A stretch of DNA of 64,000 nucleotides from Amblyomma americanum (taxonomy: Eukaryota > Arthropoda > Arachnida > Ixodida > Ixodidae). Numbering within the stretch: position 1 is the stretch's first letter; the number at the start of each line of letters is the position of its first letter. The DNA lies in the NCBI RefSeq assembly GCF_052857255.1, contig NC_135505.1, positions 48,669,507-48,733,506 of the forward strand. Direction: 5' to 3'. The notes under the pieces were generated by a model. It saw only the letters and a program-made list of their open reading frames with translations. It searched no databases and was not told where the DNA came from. Position numbers and translations under genes: made by a program. Below are positions 23,361 to 34,400 of the stretch, piece by piece.

Positions 23361-24149
23361 ACAGTATTTCGCGTTTTTGAATGCTAATTAGGCAGCAATT
23401 TTTAAGGCTATTTTCGCCATCGCCTCGCTTTCGAGTGTCATATACGTTTTACCACGGCCCGAATTTTATTAAGGAAACTAAGGATTCACAGAGCGGAAAA
23501 CTGATCAAGTTGGCAAAGGTTCACTGTGAAAAAAATTCAAGATCTGGGTCCCCTTGTCTATAAGTGCTTTCCAATGCTTGAAATTTTACTCGATGAAAAC
23601 AAACACTACGGAGTACTGTACCCAGTTTCCAGGTAAGGGCATGTTGACTATCACACTTAAAAATATGTCAAGTGGCAGCAATCGTCCAGTCAGGTAAAAT
23701 ATTACTCTTTGTTACTCAAACCAATTTATTCAAAGATTGTCAATTACAAGGCTTCGAAGATCTCTACGATAAAGTGAGGGTGTGCATTTAAAAGTAAATG
23801 TGTTTCTGCATGGCTGAGAGCAGAGTTTAGTACTTACTTCTGAACAAGTATAGTGAGATCACGTCATATTCATCTCTATATCATCAAGTGGATATTACCG
23901 ATTGTTCTTAACCAGAGGCAGCGTATAAAATTTTGCGCGTTAATAAGTTGAAGCGTCAAGCTCCAATGCGCGCTCTAAAATGTACGTGATTGTCCCATAG
24001 CAGTGGCTAAGAGGATGTTGCTAGCATTCACCAGCTTAGTACTGCTCAAAACGGATATTGTGAGCGCCAGTGGAGGTTCTTCCAAGAATTGGCTCATTCA
24101 CATTTGGAAAAAGAACTCTTGTTCGCAAGCTTGTTGTGAAAAACAAAAA
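23361..24149. other. No recognisable feature
   Basis: AT-rich sequence with short chance ORFs. Nothing could be assigned. Confidence 0.45.
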
Positions 24150-24578
24150 ATTGGCGGTGGTTTAACTCTGGAGAAACCTGGAGTGACGCGAAAGCTACAG
24201 CTGGCCGACTGGAACTTGCTCAGTTGAATTGCAAAGTCAGTCTTTCGCCGCTCCGTTTTGCTGGGCGTTCCTTCCTAACCTTCGTCCCACTGGACACGGC
24301 GCATGCGCACAGCTGTGGCAGCTCGCTTTCACCGGTGCGCCACGCCGCCGGCAGTAGCAGCTGCTCTGAGCCACGTGGCTGGTCATGTTACCAACTAGGT
24401 GACGAATCACGTGATCAGCCACGGCGCCGTGCCGCCGACAGCTTCTCCACACCGCGTGGCCAACCACGTAACAACATGGCGGCGCACCCACTGGGTGGTG
24501 GCGCAGCCACAGGGTGGCGGCGTCACCACGTTGAAGGCTCGAAATTCTACCGTAATGTATCTATCGCTACAAAAACAA
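24150..24578 (-). repeat. GC-rich CACGTG-containing repeat, third copy
   Basis: Inverted relative to 15428-15998. It starts with the complement of the right end (ggtttaactctggagaaacc, then ccgactggaactt) and ends with ggctcgaaattctaccgtaa near 24536-24557. CACGTG occurs several times (for example near 24381 and 24408). Interior length differs from the other copies. Confidence 0.65.
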
Positions 24579-24579
24579 G

Positions 24580-25229
24580 TACACCACGGTGGCCTGGCTG
24601 CTTTCGTCATTCGGGAGGCCAAGACGTTTCCTCTGGGCGGCAGCGGCTGACCGACCGAACAGAAGTTTAACAGCGTCCACTTCCATCACCGTCACCAAAA
24701 AAGAAACAGTGGTTTCATTATAATGTCGTAATTCAGGAAAAAACTGAAGAGGCGAAGGGCCGGCATTCTGGTCTCAAATCCCTCAGACTGCTTAACTTAT
24801 TACTGCGGTGTAGTGCAGGAACTTACTACGCCTTCGTTATCCTACGAAGAACAATACTCTTCCGTCTCGTCTATAACAATACATCAGAAATGATTGTTTT
24901 TCAGTATCAAATCAATGTTGGCATATTTTAAATAATGAAAGTCATACATATAGAGTATGCACTGATACTGGCTCGTCAATGTGTGGCTTTGCGTTTGTAA
25001 CTTTGATCTGCTTATGCCTCTTGAAAGAAAATTAGACAGGTTCGACAATGATTTGATTTTGGGCATTTTTAGAAGGATGCTCGAACATGTCTTTTTAAGT
25101 CGTAATGAGACCTTTACTTATTGACTGCGATAGGCAATTATGATTGAGAGTGCTTTCCCCTCTATACGAAATTTTTGACCTCTATATTATGACAAAGCAC
25201 ACTTTTTATTCGTACCGCTTCTCCCTACT
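24580..25229. other. No recognisable feature
   Basis: AT-rich single-copy-looking sequence with no motif or repeat relationship inside the window. Confidence 0.4.
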
Positions 25230-25440
25230 ATGCGAACCAACTGCACCCGAGTCGTACGTATATCGTTCAATCTCGTAACGCATGCACAGCCAAGGTACCT
25301 AGGCGATTGTTTTCGATTCCCGGTTTCGTATGCTTTAGCTCTTGTGATCGATGCGTCTGCCTCGGCGAAAATCCTTCCACCATATCTCTCCGGTCTGGGC
25401 CTCATCGGCGCCGCTCTCGGGAGAGTGTATTGCTTTGGAA
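25230..25440 (-). repeat. Conserved block shared with 54165-54370
   Basis: About 210 bp that is the reverse complement of 54165-54370. Read on the minus strand here, both give a similar peptide with ADASITRAKA, RKQSP and CAC.TRLN. Most third-position differences are silent (for example gac/gat, gca/gcg, aca/acc). This suggests a common coding ancestor that I do not recognise. It adjoins family X copy 1 but is absent next to copy 2. Confidence 0.45.
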
Positions 25441-27185
25441 GTGAAAAACAATAAGATCGTTCTTTTCTCGTTCGTAAATGGTAAGCCCTACTTCTTTAAA
25501 CAGTGCCTGTTGGAAAATTAATGTCGACCTTTGTTCATTTTTCAAGAAACAAACTTGCTGCTTCGTGACACGTTCCAGTTACTATTTCTAACAAAGATTG
25601 TACTTGCGCAAAGAACACAAGACACAACGAAGTAACACATACGCAAGAACAGGAGTAGTTCTTGTCGTATGTGTTACTTTGTTGTGTCCTGTGTTGTTTG
25701 CGCACGTACATTCTTTGTTAGAAATGAACCAACTCGCCCAGACAAGAGTGTAATTCAGTTACAATTGGATATGGCACATCAGTCAAAGTTGTGACGTCGT
25801 TATCATTATGGTAGAACGGCCTAATTTCTTGGAAGTCAACGCAGCTTCCACGAAGCGGTGAGACAGGTGCAGAAAGATGTCGGCTTAGGATATCAAAATG
25901 GGTTTTATAAGCAATAATGGGATGCCAGCGCAAAATATCGACACGGAGCAAACAACCTAATGGTCTTCCATGTCGGGTTCGCCCAAACCACGACGACTCG
26001 GTCACTGTGTATTCCTCTCTCTACTCTCCCTCAAGTCCAGGGCGTCAATTTTTATACATACCCTCCGTTGCGTCGGCTGCTCCGCTTGAAGGGTGGCCCA
26101 TTGTACCGTCTCGCAGGGGTTCGTGCTGCCCGCAGTACGTCCAGACGGGTTCAGTCTATGCGTCGGGCAGGGATGTTATCTCGCGCTTCGCAGATGTGCC
26201 AGGCGCTTCGCTTCAACAGAATGCCAGTGGGACGAACGCTTCTTGAATTGAAAAAGCTCTGGCACAGCATCGTATAATTTGACAGGTGTGGAATTTTAAG
26301 TTACTTTGCTACAACAACGCAGGTCATGAGGACTCCACTAGAGGCCTAGTCAATTTTGACAAGAAAGACAACGATCTGCTCTACATTATCACAATAACAT
26401 TAGGTCATCAGCCACGAGCAGTATTTTCAAAAACACACAATACAGTATCCGCAGAAAACTGAACAAAATTAGAATAATTCATTAAATGCAGAAGGTTGCT
26501 TTCACACTCTGTATTACGCCTGTGTTCCGTGATATAGTAAATTTTCAGTAGCGTGTAGAAAATATTAGTTTACCTCGCACTATCTGGTACTTTTGCTTCT
26601 TCCGCGCTCAATGCATTTTAAAGACTACATTTTGGGAAGGTAGCGACAAACGTTCTTTTGTGGAATAATAGTCAAGAGGTTTAGAACTATTTCTTTGTTT
26701 CTCCTGCCTGTCTCACTATTTCGATGAAAGACGTAAGGAATGCACTCAGTTCTGCCCTTTATAGTGAAAAAAGTTTACCGTTTTGCATTGCGAATGAAGC
26801 GGACTTACTAGCAGAAGATTATTTTCGGTTTTGATCCCTTCATTTACATTCAGAAAGAATGTCCGTTTAAGTAACTGAACGCAATTTTAGTACAGATTGA
26901 ATTCCGTGGTGCTTGCATCTGCTGACCTGTGAGCCTTTACGTGCATTTCTTTTCTTTTCGCAGTCCTTTTCTTAACTGGAAGCGAGAAGTTTAGGAGACC
27001 TAATGCGTTCACTGTACATACGGCCAGAGGGGGACGATTTTCCACAGCAAAAAAAAAATAGAGTGCACCCAATGTGGATGTTAGACATGTGCAAAACTGA
27101 AAATGTGAACACACAGTGTCAAGAACCATGCAGTAGACTGATAAGCAGGATAAGAAGCTTCACTTAAAACCCCGCAAAAAGCAAT
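25441..27185 (+). repeat. Family X, copy 1 (unclassified dispersed repeat)
   Basis: Homologous along its length, apart from a 173-bp insertion, to 45812-47340 on the minus strand, and in its right third to 59047-59700. Shared landmarks include agaaaagaacg.tcttattg near 25455, ccgtctcgcaggggt at about 26108, tacattatcacaataac near 26375, and cctgcctgtctca near 26705. One frame gives NYFFVSPACLTISMKDVRNA here and closely similar peptides in both other copies. No LTR ends, terminal inverted repeats or tail were recognised. It is interrupted on the right by LINE-C. Confidence 0.7.
25583..25755 (-). mobile_element. Foldback element with 7-bp target duplication
   Basis: Arms of about 65 bp (about 25585-25650 and 25660-25727) are near-perfect reverse complements around a short spacer; shared words are atttctaacaaag, gacacaac and agtaacacatacg. 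On the minus strand the arms are preceded by a head ctgggcgagttggt that also occurs in the element at 53966. The 7-mer cagttac flanks it at 25576-25582 and 25756-25762. The homologous site in family X copy 2 (about 47195-47225) lacks the element. Confidence 0.75.
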
Positions 27186-27407
27186 AAAAATGTTTTATCT
27201 ATTTATTTATTTATTTATTGTACCCTCAGGGCCAAAGGCATTACAGAGGGGAGTGGGTTAAGGATAAACAACAATGAAATAGAATACAGTGAAAATAGGT
27301 ATTACAAAATAAATTACCTCCAGAATGAAACAAATAACAACATCCAGAAAACGTAAATAGTATAGAAACAATGTATACAATACAGTGGAAGCAGATAAAA
27401 CACACAA

Positions 27408-30216
27408 TCAACTTTCTTCAGAATAAACAATATTAGCTACAGCGTCATGAAAGATTTTATTATCAGGAATGGCTGCAATATCGGGGGGAAGGCGGTTCCA
27501 TTCCACAGATGTGCGGGGAAGATAAGACTGAAAAGAAGATTTGGTGTGGCATGTTGGGATGCCAACCTTGTGGCGGTGATCGATGCGAGGTGAAATGTAT
27601 TCGGGGGGTGACATGAAATAGTTGTGAAGCGCAACGTGATGATATAGCTTGTGAAATAGCTTTAGGCGACCAATTTTGCGGCGAGATTGTAACGGTGGGA
27701 GTGAGACGTTAGATTTCATGGCTGTGATGCTTGCCGTACGGTTGTAATTTTAAAGAATGAAGCGGACGGAATTATTTTGGACTAATTCTAAGGAATATGT
27801 GAGGTTTTCATGCGTAGGGTCCCATATTGATGCTGTGTATTCTAGTTTAGGACGTATGAGCGTTTTATAGAGTAGAAGTTTAAGGGATGAGGGAGCGGTA
27901 GAGAATTTGCGACGTAAGTATCCTAACATGCGGTTAGCGTTATTAATCACGTAGGAATATGAATAGACCATGTTAAGTTTTGAGTGATATGAATTCCTAA
28001 GTACTTATATGTTTTTGCCCAATCAAGAGGAGTGCCATCAAGATAATATGAAGGAAGAGCGTTAGAGGTCCGGGAAACACGCAAAGCTTTACATTTATTA
28101 GTGTTTAATTTCATATTCCGTGTAGTGCACCAGTTTGGCACCAAATTAAGGTCTGACTGGAGAGTGTCAGTATCGTTGACGTTATTTATTTCCCGAAATA
28201 TTACACAATCGTCAGCAAAAAGGTGAATGTTAGAAGATATGGTAGAAGGAAGGTCATTAATATAGATTAAAAATAGGAGTGGCCCATGGACCCATCCCTG
28301 TGGAACACCAGATAGCACGTTAGCAATCGGTGAATTAGTGTTATTAGCATGCACAAATTGCCAATGGTTTAGAAGGAAAGATTTAATCCATTGGAAGACG
28401 TTATGATCGAGATTAAGATGGCTCAGTTTATGTAGTAGCAATTTATGGCGTACTTTATCAAAGGCTTTGGAAAAGTCCAAAAAAATGCAGTCAGCGCAAC
28501 ATAAGTTGTCAAGTATGCGGTATAGCTTATCAGTAAAGGCAAGTAATTGAGTTTCGCAGGAGTATGTTTGACGAAAACCATGTTGCGCAGGAGTGAAAAA
28601 TGAATTCTCATCGAGAAAGGTGACGACATTCTTGAAAATGATATGTTCTAGTAATTTGCAGCATGTGCTGTTGAGCGAAATGGGACGAAAGTTTTGGGGG
28701 CAGTGCTTACCACCGGACTTGTGAAGTGGAACAACCTTCTCAATTTTCCAGTCGATAGGAAGGCTTGCTGTGTCGAGTGACTGTTGAAAAAGTTTGGTTA
28801 GTATAACCGAACTTATATATAAGCACAAGTATTGTTTAGGAATTTAGCGCTAATCGCATCAGAACCAGGTGAAGAATCATTTTTTAAAGATTCGATTAAT
28901 TTGGCTACACCAGGTGGATCGACAGTTATGGGTGGCATTGTCGGGAACCTGTGGTGCATATGAATGGAAGATTAACGCTTGAAATGGAGGAAAAGCTTTC
29001 AACGAATGTGTCATTCAGCACGGAAGCACAAAGACCATTGGAGATAAGTTTACCGGAGGCGTCTTGTAGTATAATTAATGGGTCGTTCGCAGGATGTATA
29101 ACGCGCCAAAATTTTTTAACACTCGTTTTCAAAATTGTTGGTAATGTGGCACACAAAAAGTTATTCTTTGTAAGTTTAATCGCGTATACGTAAGCGTCTG
29201 AAGCAGACTTGTACTTCGCCCATCGCGCATTAGATGGTGAAAGCTTCGCGCGGCGGTATAGACGTTTCTTTTTGTTAGATAATCGTCTGATGTGAGAGTT
29301 GTGCCATGGTGCTTGTGGATTAGAGGTGAAGATGCGCTTTGGGATATACTTATCAGTTAGTTCGGGAACCTTTGTTTTGAAAGATATCCAGTTATCCTCC
29401 ACAGAGCAGTAGTCTGAGTTTGCGATAAAGTAATCAACAAAAGTGCCCAGCTCATTGGTAATAGCGGTAAAGTTGGCGCGTTTGTAATCTAAAATGATTT
29501 TTTTTTATTTTATTCACTTCGGGACGTGGTATACTAATGCAAAAATTGAGCAGAACGTGATCGCTTATGCCTGGAAGATATGTTATGTCAGTAGCTAACT
29601 CTGGATTAGTTGCTAGAACTAGATCGAGAGTGTTCGAAGCGTTATTTACCGTCGTAGTGGCTTTTGTAACTAACTGAGTTAGCGAAAATGTGGCGCATAG
29701 TTCTAAGAATTCTTTAGCTTGATGCGAAGGGGGAGATGAAGAAGGCGGCTGAGCAGTCCATAAAATAGTTGGGAAATTAAAGTCCCCAAGTAGAAAAGGC
29801 GGTGATGAAGGAAATCGTGCGCGAACAAGATTTATAGCGTCGTGAAGTTCGTTAGTGAATGTAGACGAATAAGAAGGAGAACGGTAACAGACGCCAATAA
29901 CCAATTTGAGATGACCTATCACTATTGACGCAAGACTTAGTTCTAGTTCGCTGAAGACTTGAATACATGAAGATGGAATGTCTTTGGAAATGGCAAGTAA
30001 ACCACCACCGCCACGCTTGGCTGTTCTATCGCAACGATATACCGAATAGCAATGAGCGTTATGGAAGATTTCGGAATCTGACACATGCGTTGGGAGCCAG
30101 GTCTCCGTTAGCGCTATAATGTCAGCTGAGCATGTGTCTATGGCAGAAGATGAAGAAGTATGCTTGTTAAGTAGGCTTCTGACGTTAGTATAAAGAACTG
30201 ATATCGATGATGACAA
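27408..30216 (-). pseudogene. LINE-C ORF2 (endonuclease and reverse transcriptase), frameshifted
   Basis: Starts MSSSISVLYTNVRSL at 30216. The APE endonuclease occupies 29500-30216 (TETWLP, LLGDFNFP, ISDHVLL). The frame changes near 29500 beside a run of T on + (a homopolymer slip is likely), giving a linker (28926-29402). It then changes again into the reverse transcriptase (27947-28828) with FRPISLNSTCCKLLE, FLDFSKAFDKV, GVPQGWVHGPLLF and LFADDCVIF. C-terminal pieces follow at 27750-27971 and 27408-27719 (LIRPKLEYTASIWDP and a WNRLPPD box). Motif B reads VPQGWVHG where relatives usually have VPQGSVLG, which may itself be damage. No RNase H is present. Confidence 0.85.
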
Positions 30217-30240
30217 CTGTCCACTACCCCTCGCGATTCC

Positions 30241-31204
30241 CTACGGTGAAGCGGAAGATCCAGCTACGGAATCCAATGCAGACGATTCCAATGCAGAGGA
30301 TTCGCCACGTGCCACGATTTCTTCAACAGTGTCCGTGGTAGGGTTATACATGAAGCATTTTTTTATTGATGTGCAGCTTGTTATATCGTATCTTAAAGAG
30401 CGAGGGCCAGCGTGATTAGATCCGAATTCAAAAAGTTTTTTTCGAGCCTGGCGCGTAGCAGGTGAGAAATCTTCACTGATAGTGATGTTATCTGTTTTAA
30501 ATTGGTTACGAAGAGTTAATATCTTGTCTTTCATTTTAATGTCCGAAAATTTAGCTATGATTGGTCGACACTTCTTTTCTGAAAAAAACGCCGAGGCGAT
30601 GTGCACGTTGAATTAGACTCGAGGAGCATACTTCGACAACCTTAGACAAGGCTTCCAGGAGTTTAGATTCAGTATCTGCCCAAGTCTCTTCCGCATCGGG
30701 TATACCTCTAAATATTAAATTTTCACGTCGCGATCTATCTTCTGCTTCATCAAGGCGAGACTGCAGCAAATCATTTCGAATGCGTTGGTATTCTACAGAT
30801 TTCTTTAAAGATGAAAGTTCTTGACCCATTTCGCTGAATTTCTTTGCCTTTTCCTCGACTTCACCAAGCCTCTTGCACTTGCCAGCTAACTTTGATTCAA
30901 TGTTCTTCTGACTACTCCTAATGTCTTTTATATCAGCTGCTAATTCGACCTGATCTTTTGAGCTTTGCAACGTACGAGAATGTACATCCTTGAGCAGCTT
31001 AAACAGAACTTTCGTTTGTTCAGACGGATTGTCTGGCAGGTTGTTTATGTCAAGGGAGCGAGTTGTAGGACCCGGGTTAGATTCAATGTCGCCAGAGCGA
31101 AAAAGCAGGAAAACCATTGAAACACATTCACAAGCAACATCAAAGCACACCCGTGGGCACGGGAACAGAAGTAAACAGCGATCGTCGCATTTCCTAACGT
31201 GCAA
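30241..31204 (-). pseudogene. LINE-C ORF1 with N-terminal 2A-like motif, frameshifted
   Basis: ORF1 protein of a CR1/L2-like LINE. The open frame begins before an in-frame ATG at 31117. From that ATG it reads MVFLLFRSGDIESNPGP, whose last eight residues (31067-31090) fit the ribosome-skipping 2A consensus D-x-E-x-N-P-G-P. A coiled coil follows (about 30780-31000), then RRENLIFRGIPD, the start of the RNA-binding region. A shift near 30590 moves to a frame running to 30241, with KCRPIIAKFSDIKMKDKIL and EDFSPATRQARKKLFEF, the usual ORF1 C-terminal domain. 2A motifs at the N-terminus of CR1-group ORFs are known in other animals. Confidence 0.75.
31067..31090 (-). promoter_or_regulatory. 2A-like ribosome-skipping motif in LINE-C ORF1
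   Basis: Encodes DIESNPGP, preceded by a short hydrophobic stretch (MVFLLFRSG). All consensus residues (D, E, N-P-G-P) are present, so skipping between the last glycine and proline is plausible. Activity is inferred, not shown. Confidence 0.7.
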
Positions 31205-31260
31205 AGAATTGTGAGCACAAACCTAAACAGTGAAGAAACGAAGCATTGGAGGCATGCCGA

Positions 31261-31430
31261 TGTGATGTCCGAGCCCCGCGCGTTGCGGGCGAGCGCCAGA
31301 GAACGAACAGCCAACACAGAGTCCGGTGAACGACTGACTTTATTCATGTTCGCGCGCTCCGCGAACTGTGCAGTTAAGCACAGCAATGGGGCGGTGCCGC
31401 CATCTGTTGGACTCTTGGCCAAATACGACA
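31261..31430 (-). repeat. Gypsy 3' LTR
   Basis: 170 bp, starts tgtgatgtcc and ends aatacgaca on +. It differs from the other LTR near 31318 (caacaca versus caacgca) and near 31354 (tccgcga versus tccgaga). Confidence 0.93.
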
Positions 31431-31470
31431 CCCCTCCACATCCACACAAAGAAGGTAACGTCAACAGGCC

Positions 31471-34400
31471 TCACGGCGAATAGCGTACATTGGGCCGTCT
31501 TGCTCTTGAGCTTCTTCGCAACGGTGGTGTTTGCGGCTCACACTTGGGAAGCTCTGGATCAACCGGCACACCCAGTGCTGAATTATCCCTTGGTGGAGCC
31601 TCGTGCTGTACAGATCCGTCCTCGCTGCCGGCATTCAGGTGTGATTGCATGGCAGAGGTCTGTTGGTCATCTGCACTCACATCACGTGTACCGACTTGAT
31701 GTTTTGCTGCAGCCGGCGGAGACTCTTCGGTTGCGGAGAAATCGTGTCGCAGATGTTCTTGATGTCGCCTCCAGGACCGACCATCAGGCAATGTGACATC
31801 GGCGATGTGGTCGCCCGATGTAGCAGTCACCATTGCAGGAAACCAGGGTGGACCATCTCGAAAGTTTCGTGCATATACAGAATCCCCTGGCTGCACAAGC
31901 GGCGTCCGATGGGCATGCTGCTCGTGCGCAACTTTCTGCTTTAGCTGCCTTGTAAGAACTGTGGACCTCATGTCAGGCCGCAGTAGGGTCAAAGCTGTCT
32001 TCAGCTTGCGCCCCATCATCAACTCAGCCGGGGAGCACCCAGTAGTCTCGTGCGGCGTTGACCTGTAGTTCAGCAGGACGCGGGCTAGCTGACAGTCGAA
32101 GCTTCCACCCACTGCTTTCTTCAGCTTTGCCTTGATAGTTTGCACTGCACGCTCCGCAGCACCATTTGATGCCGGGTGGTACGGTGGCGTCAGCACATGC
32201 TTTATGCCATTGCGCTGAAGGAATTCCCTGAACGAGACACTCACGAATGCTGGCCCATTATCCGACACAATCACGTCTGGCAAACCATGGGCAGCAAACA
32301 TAGTCCGTAGGCATGGAATCGTGGCATCTGCTGATGGCGTGGTCACAGGAACAACTTCTATCCATTTTGAAAAAGCATCCGTCACGATCAGCAAGTAGCG
32401 ATTCTTGAGAGGTCCAGCAAAGTCGATGTGAATTCGTGACCACGGCTTCTCGGGATACGGCCATGGCGTCATAGCTACTGGCCGCGCAGTTCTCTGGTTC
32501 TCCTGACACACACGGCATCCACGCACCGTATTCGTAATGTCTTCATCCAGGGTCGACCACCACACATGGCTTCGAGCAACTGCCTTCATTTTTGAAATTC
32601 CAGGGTGGCCTTCATGGAGTAGACGCAGCACTTGAGGTTGCAGTGTACTAGGAATAACCACTCGCGAACCCAGCAGGATGCAATCTTCTTGGACGCTCAT
32701 TTGCGTTGTGCGATTGGCATATGGCTTTAGCACAGGATCCCGCAGCTCTGTTCCAGCCCACAGTGCCTCGCGAACCTTTGCTAACACAGGGTCTTTGGAA
32801 GTGGCTTCCGCCACAACAGACGCCACCAAAACCCTGGGGTAAACAGCCTCAAGCATGAATACTTCAGCTGGCCGCTCAACAGTGTGTTCCGAAGTAGGCA
32901 GCGGCAGCCGACTCAAGCAGTCAGCGCTGGCGATGCTGGCTCCGGGTCTGTACTTAAGCTTGTAGTTATAAGCGGCCAGCATCAGTGACCAGCGCAGCAC
33001 TCGAGGAGAGCACGTCTCTGGCACGGGTTTGTCAGCGGAGAGCAGGCCTAGCAAAGGCTTGTGGTCGGTGACCGCCTCAAACTCTCTGCCCCAGACATAT
33101 TGCCGAAACTTGGTCACTCCAAACACCAGGGCAAGTGCCTCTTTATCCAAGTGACTATAGTTGCGCTCAGCTGGTGTGAGACTTCTTGATGCAAAAGCGA
33201 TCGGACGCTCAGCGCCCGTGTCCTCACGGTGAGCCAGCACAGCCCCCACTCCATACGGTGATGCATCGCAAATCAGCACCAATGTTTTCCTAGGGTCGTA
33301 GTGTGCCAAAACCACAGCAGACACCAGCAACTCCATGCTTTCCCTAAACGCGCGTTCCTGGTCAGCACCCCACATCCACGGTGTCTTGGCTCCAAGTAAT
33401 TGATTCAGTGGATGAAGAACAGCAGACAGATTTGGCAGGAATCGCCGGTAGAAATTTACCAGTCCCAAATAACTTTGCAGTGACTTCACATCGCTAGGCT
33501 TGGGGGCCTTCAGCACAGCCTCAGTCTTTTCAGGGTTAGGATGGAAACCAGCCGACGTGACAACGTGGCCCAGGTTTTCAACTTTTGGACCCATGAAGGT
33601 CCACTTGTCAAGCTTCAGCTTCAGACCGGCTTCCTTCAAGCGATGCAGTACTCGGCACAAGTTCTGAAGGTGATCCTTATCATTGCGCCCAGTCACCAGG
33701 ATGTCATCGAAGTACACGACCACGTGTGGTAGACCGCGCATCAAGTTGTCCATCTCCCTCTGGAAAATCGACGGTGCTGAGGTTACGCCGAAAGGCAGGC
33801 GTGTGTATTGGTACAGCCCCCTTGGCGTGTTGACGGTCAGCAGTTTCGAGGACGCATCGTCCAGCTCCACTTGCAAGTAGGCATCCTTGAGGTCGAGCTT
33901 GGAGAACCTCTCACCCCCACTCAGTCTGGCGAATAGATCCTCAACACGCGGTATCGGATAGTTCTCCGGCACAGTCACAGGATTCACCGTGACCTTGAAG
34001 TCACCACAGATTCGAATCTGTCCGTTGCGCTTGAGAATAGGCACAATGGGTGCAGCCCATTCTGATGATCTTACCGGTTGCAGCACTCCAGCGCGTTCCA
34101 TACGGAGCAGCTCCTCGTTAACACGATCGATCATCGCGAACGGTACAGATCGAGGCTTGAAAAACCTTGGCTTGGCATTGTCTTGAATGGTGATCTTGGC
34201 AGCCACGCCCTTGAGAGTTCCAAGTTTGCCATCAAAAACAGTGGAGTACGCAGCCAGTACATCCTCAAGCGACGACACAGCATTGAGCTCTCTCGCATTG
34301 CATAATTCCAAACCAAGACCCTTCATCCAACCGCGCCCCATGAGGGACGGGCAATCACCAGAAACAACGTACAACACCTCCTCGCACTTCCGGTTCCCCA

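Noticed and set aside
24003..24227. 74-codon ORF with a hydrophobic start, possible secreted peptide
   Set aside because: It runs into the GC-rich repeat at 24150 and has no conserved pattern. Tick salivary-type cysteine spacing is not evident.
25592..25718. Hairpin as a rho-independent terminator or miRNA precursor
   Set aside because: Its arms are too long and AT/GC-mixed for a terminator. The flanking duplication and empty site show that it is an inserted element. A small-RNA role is not excluded but has no support here.
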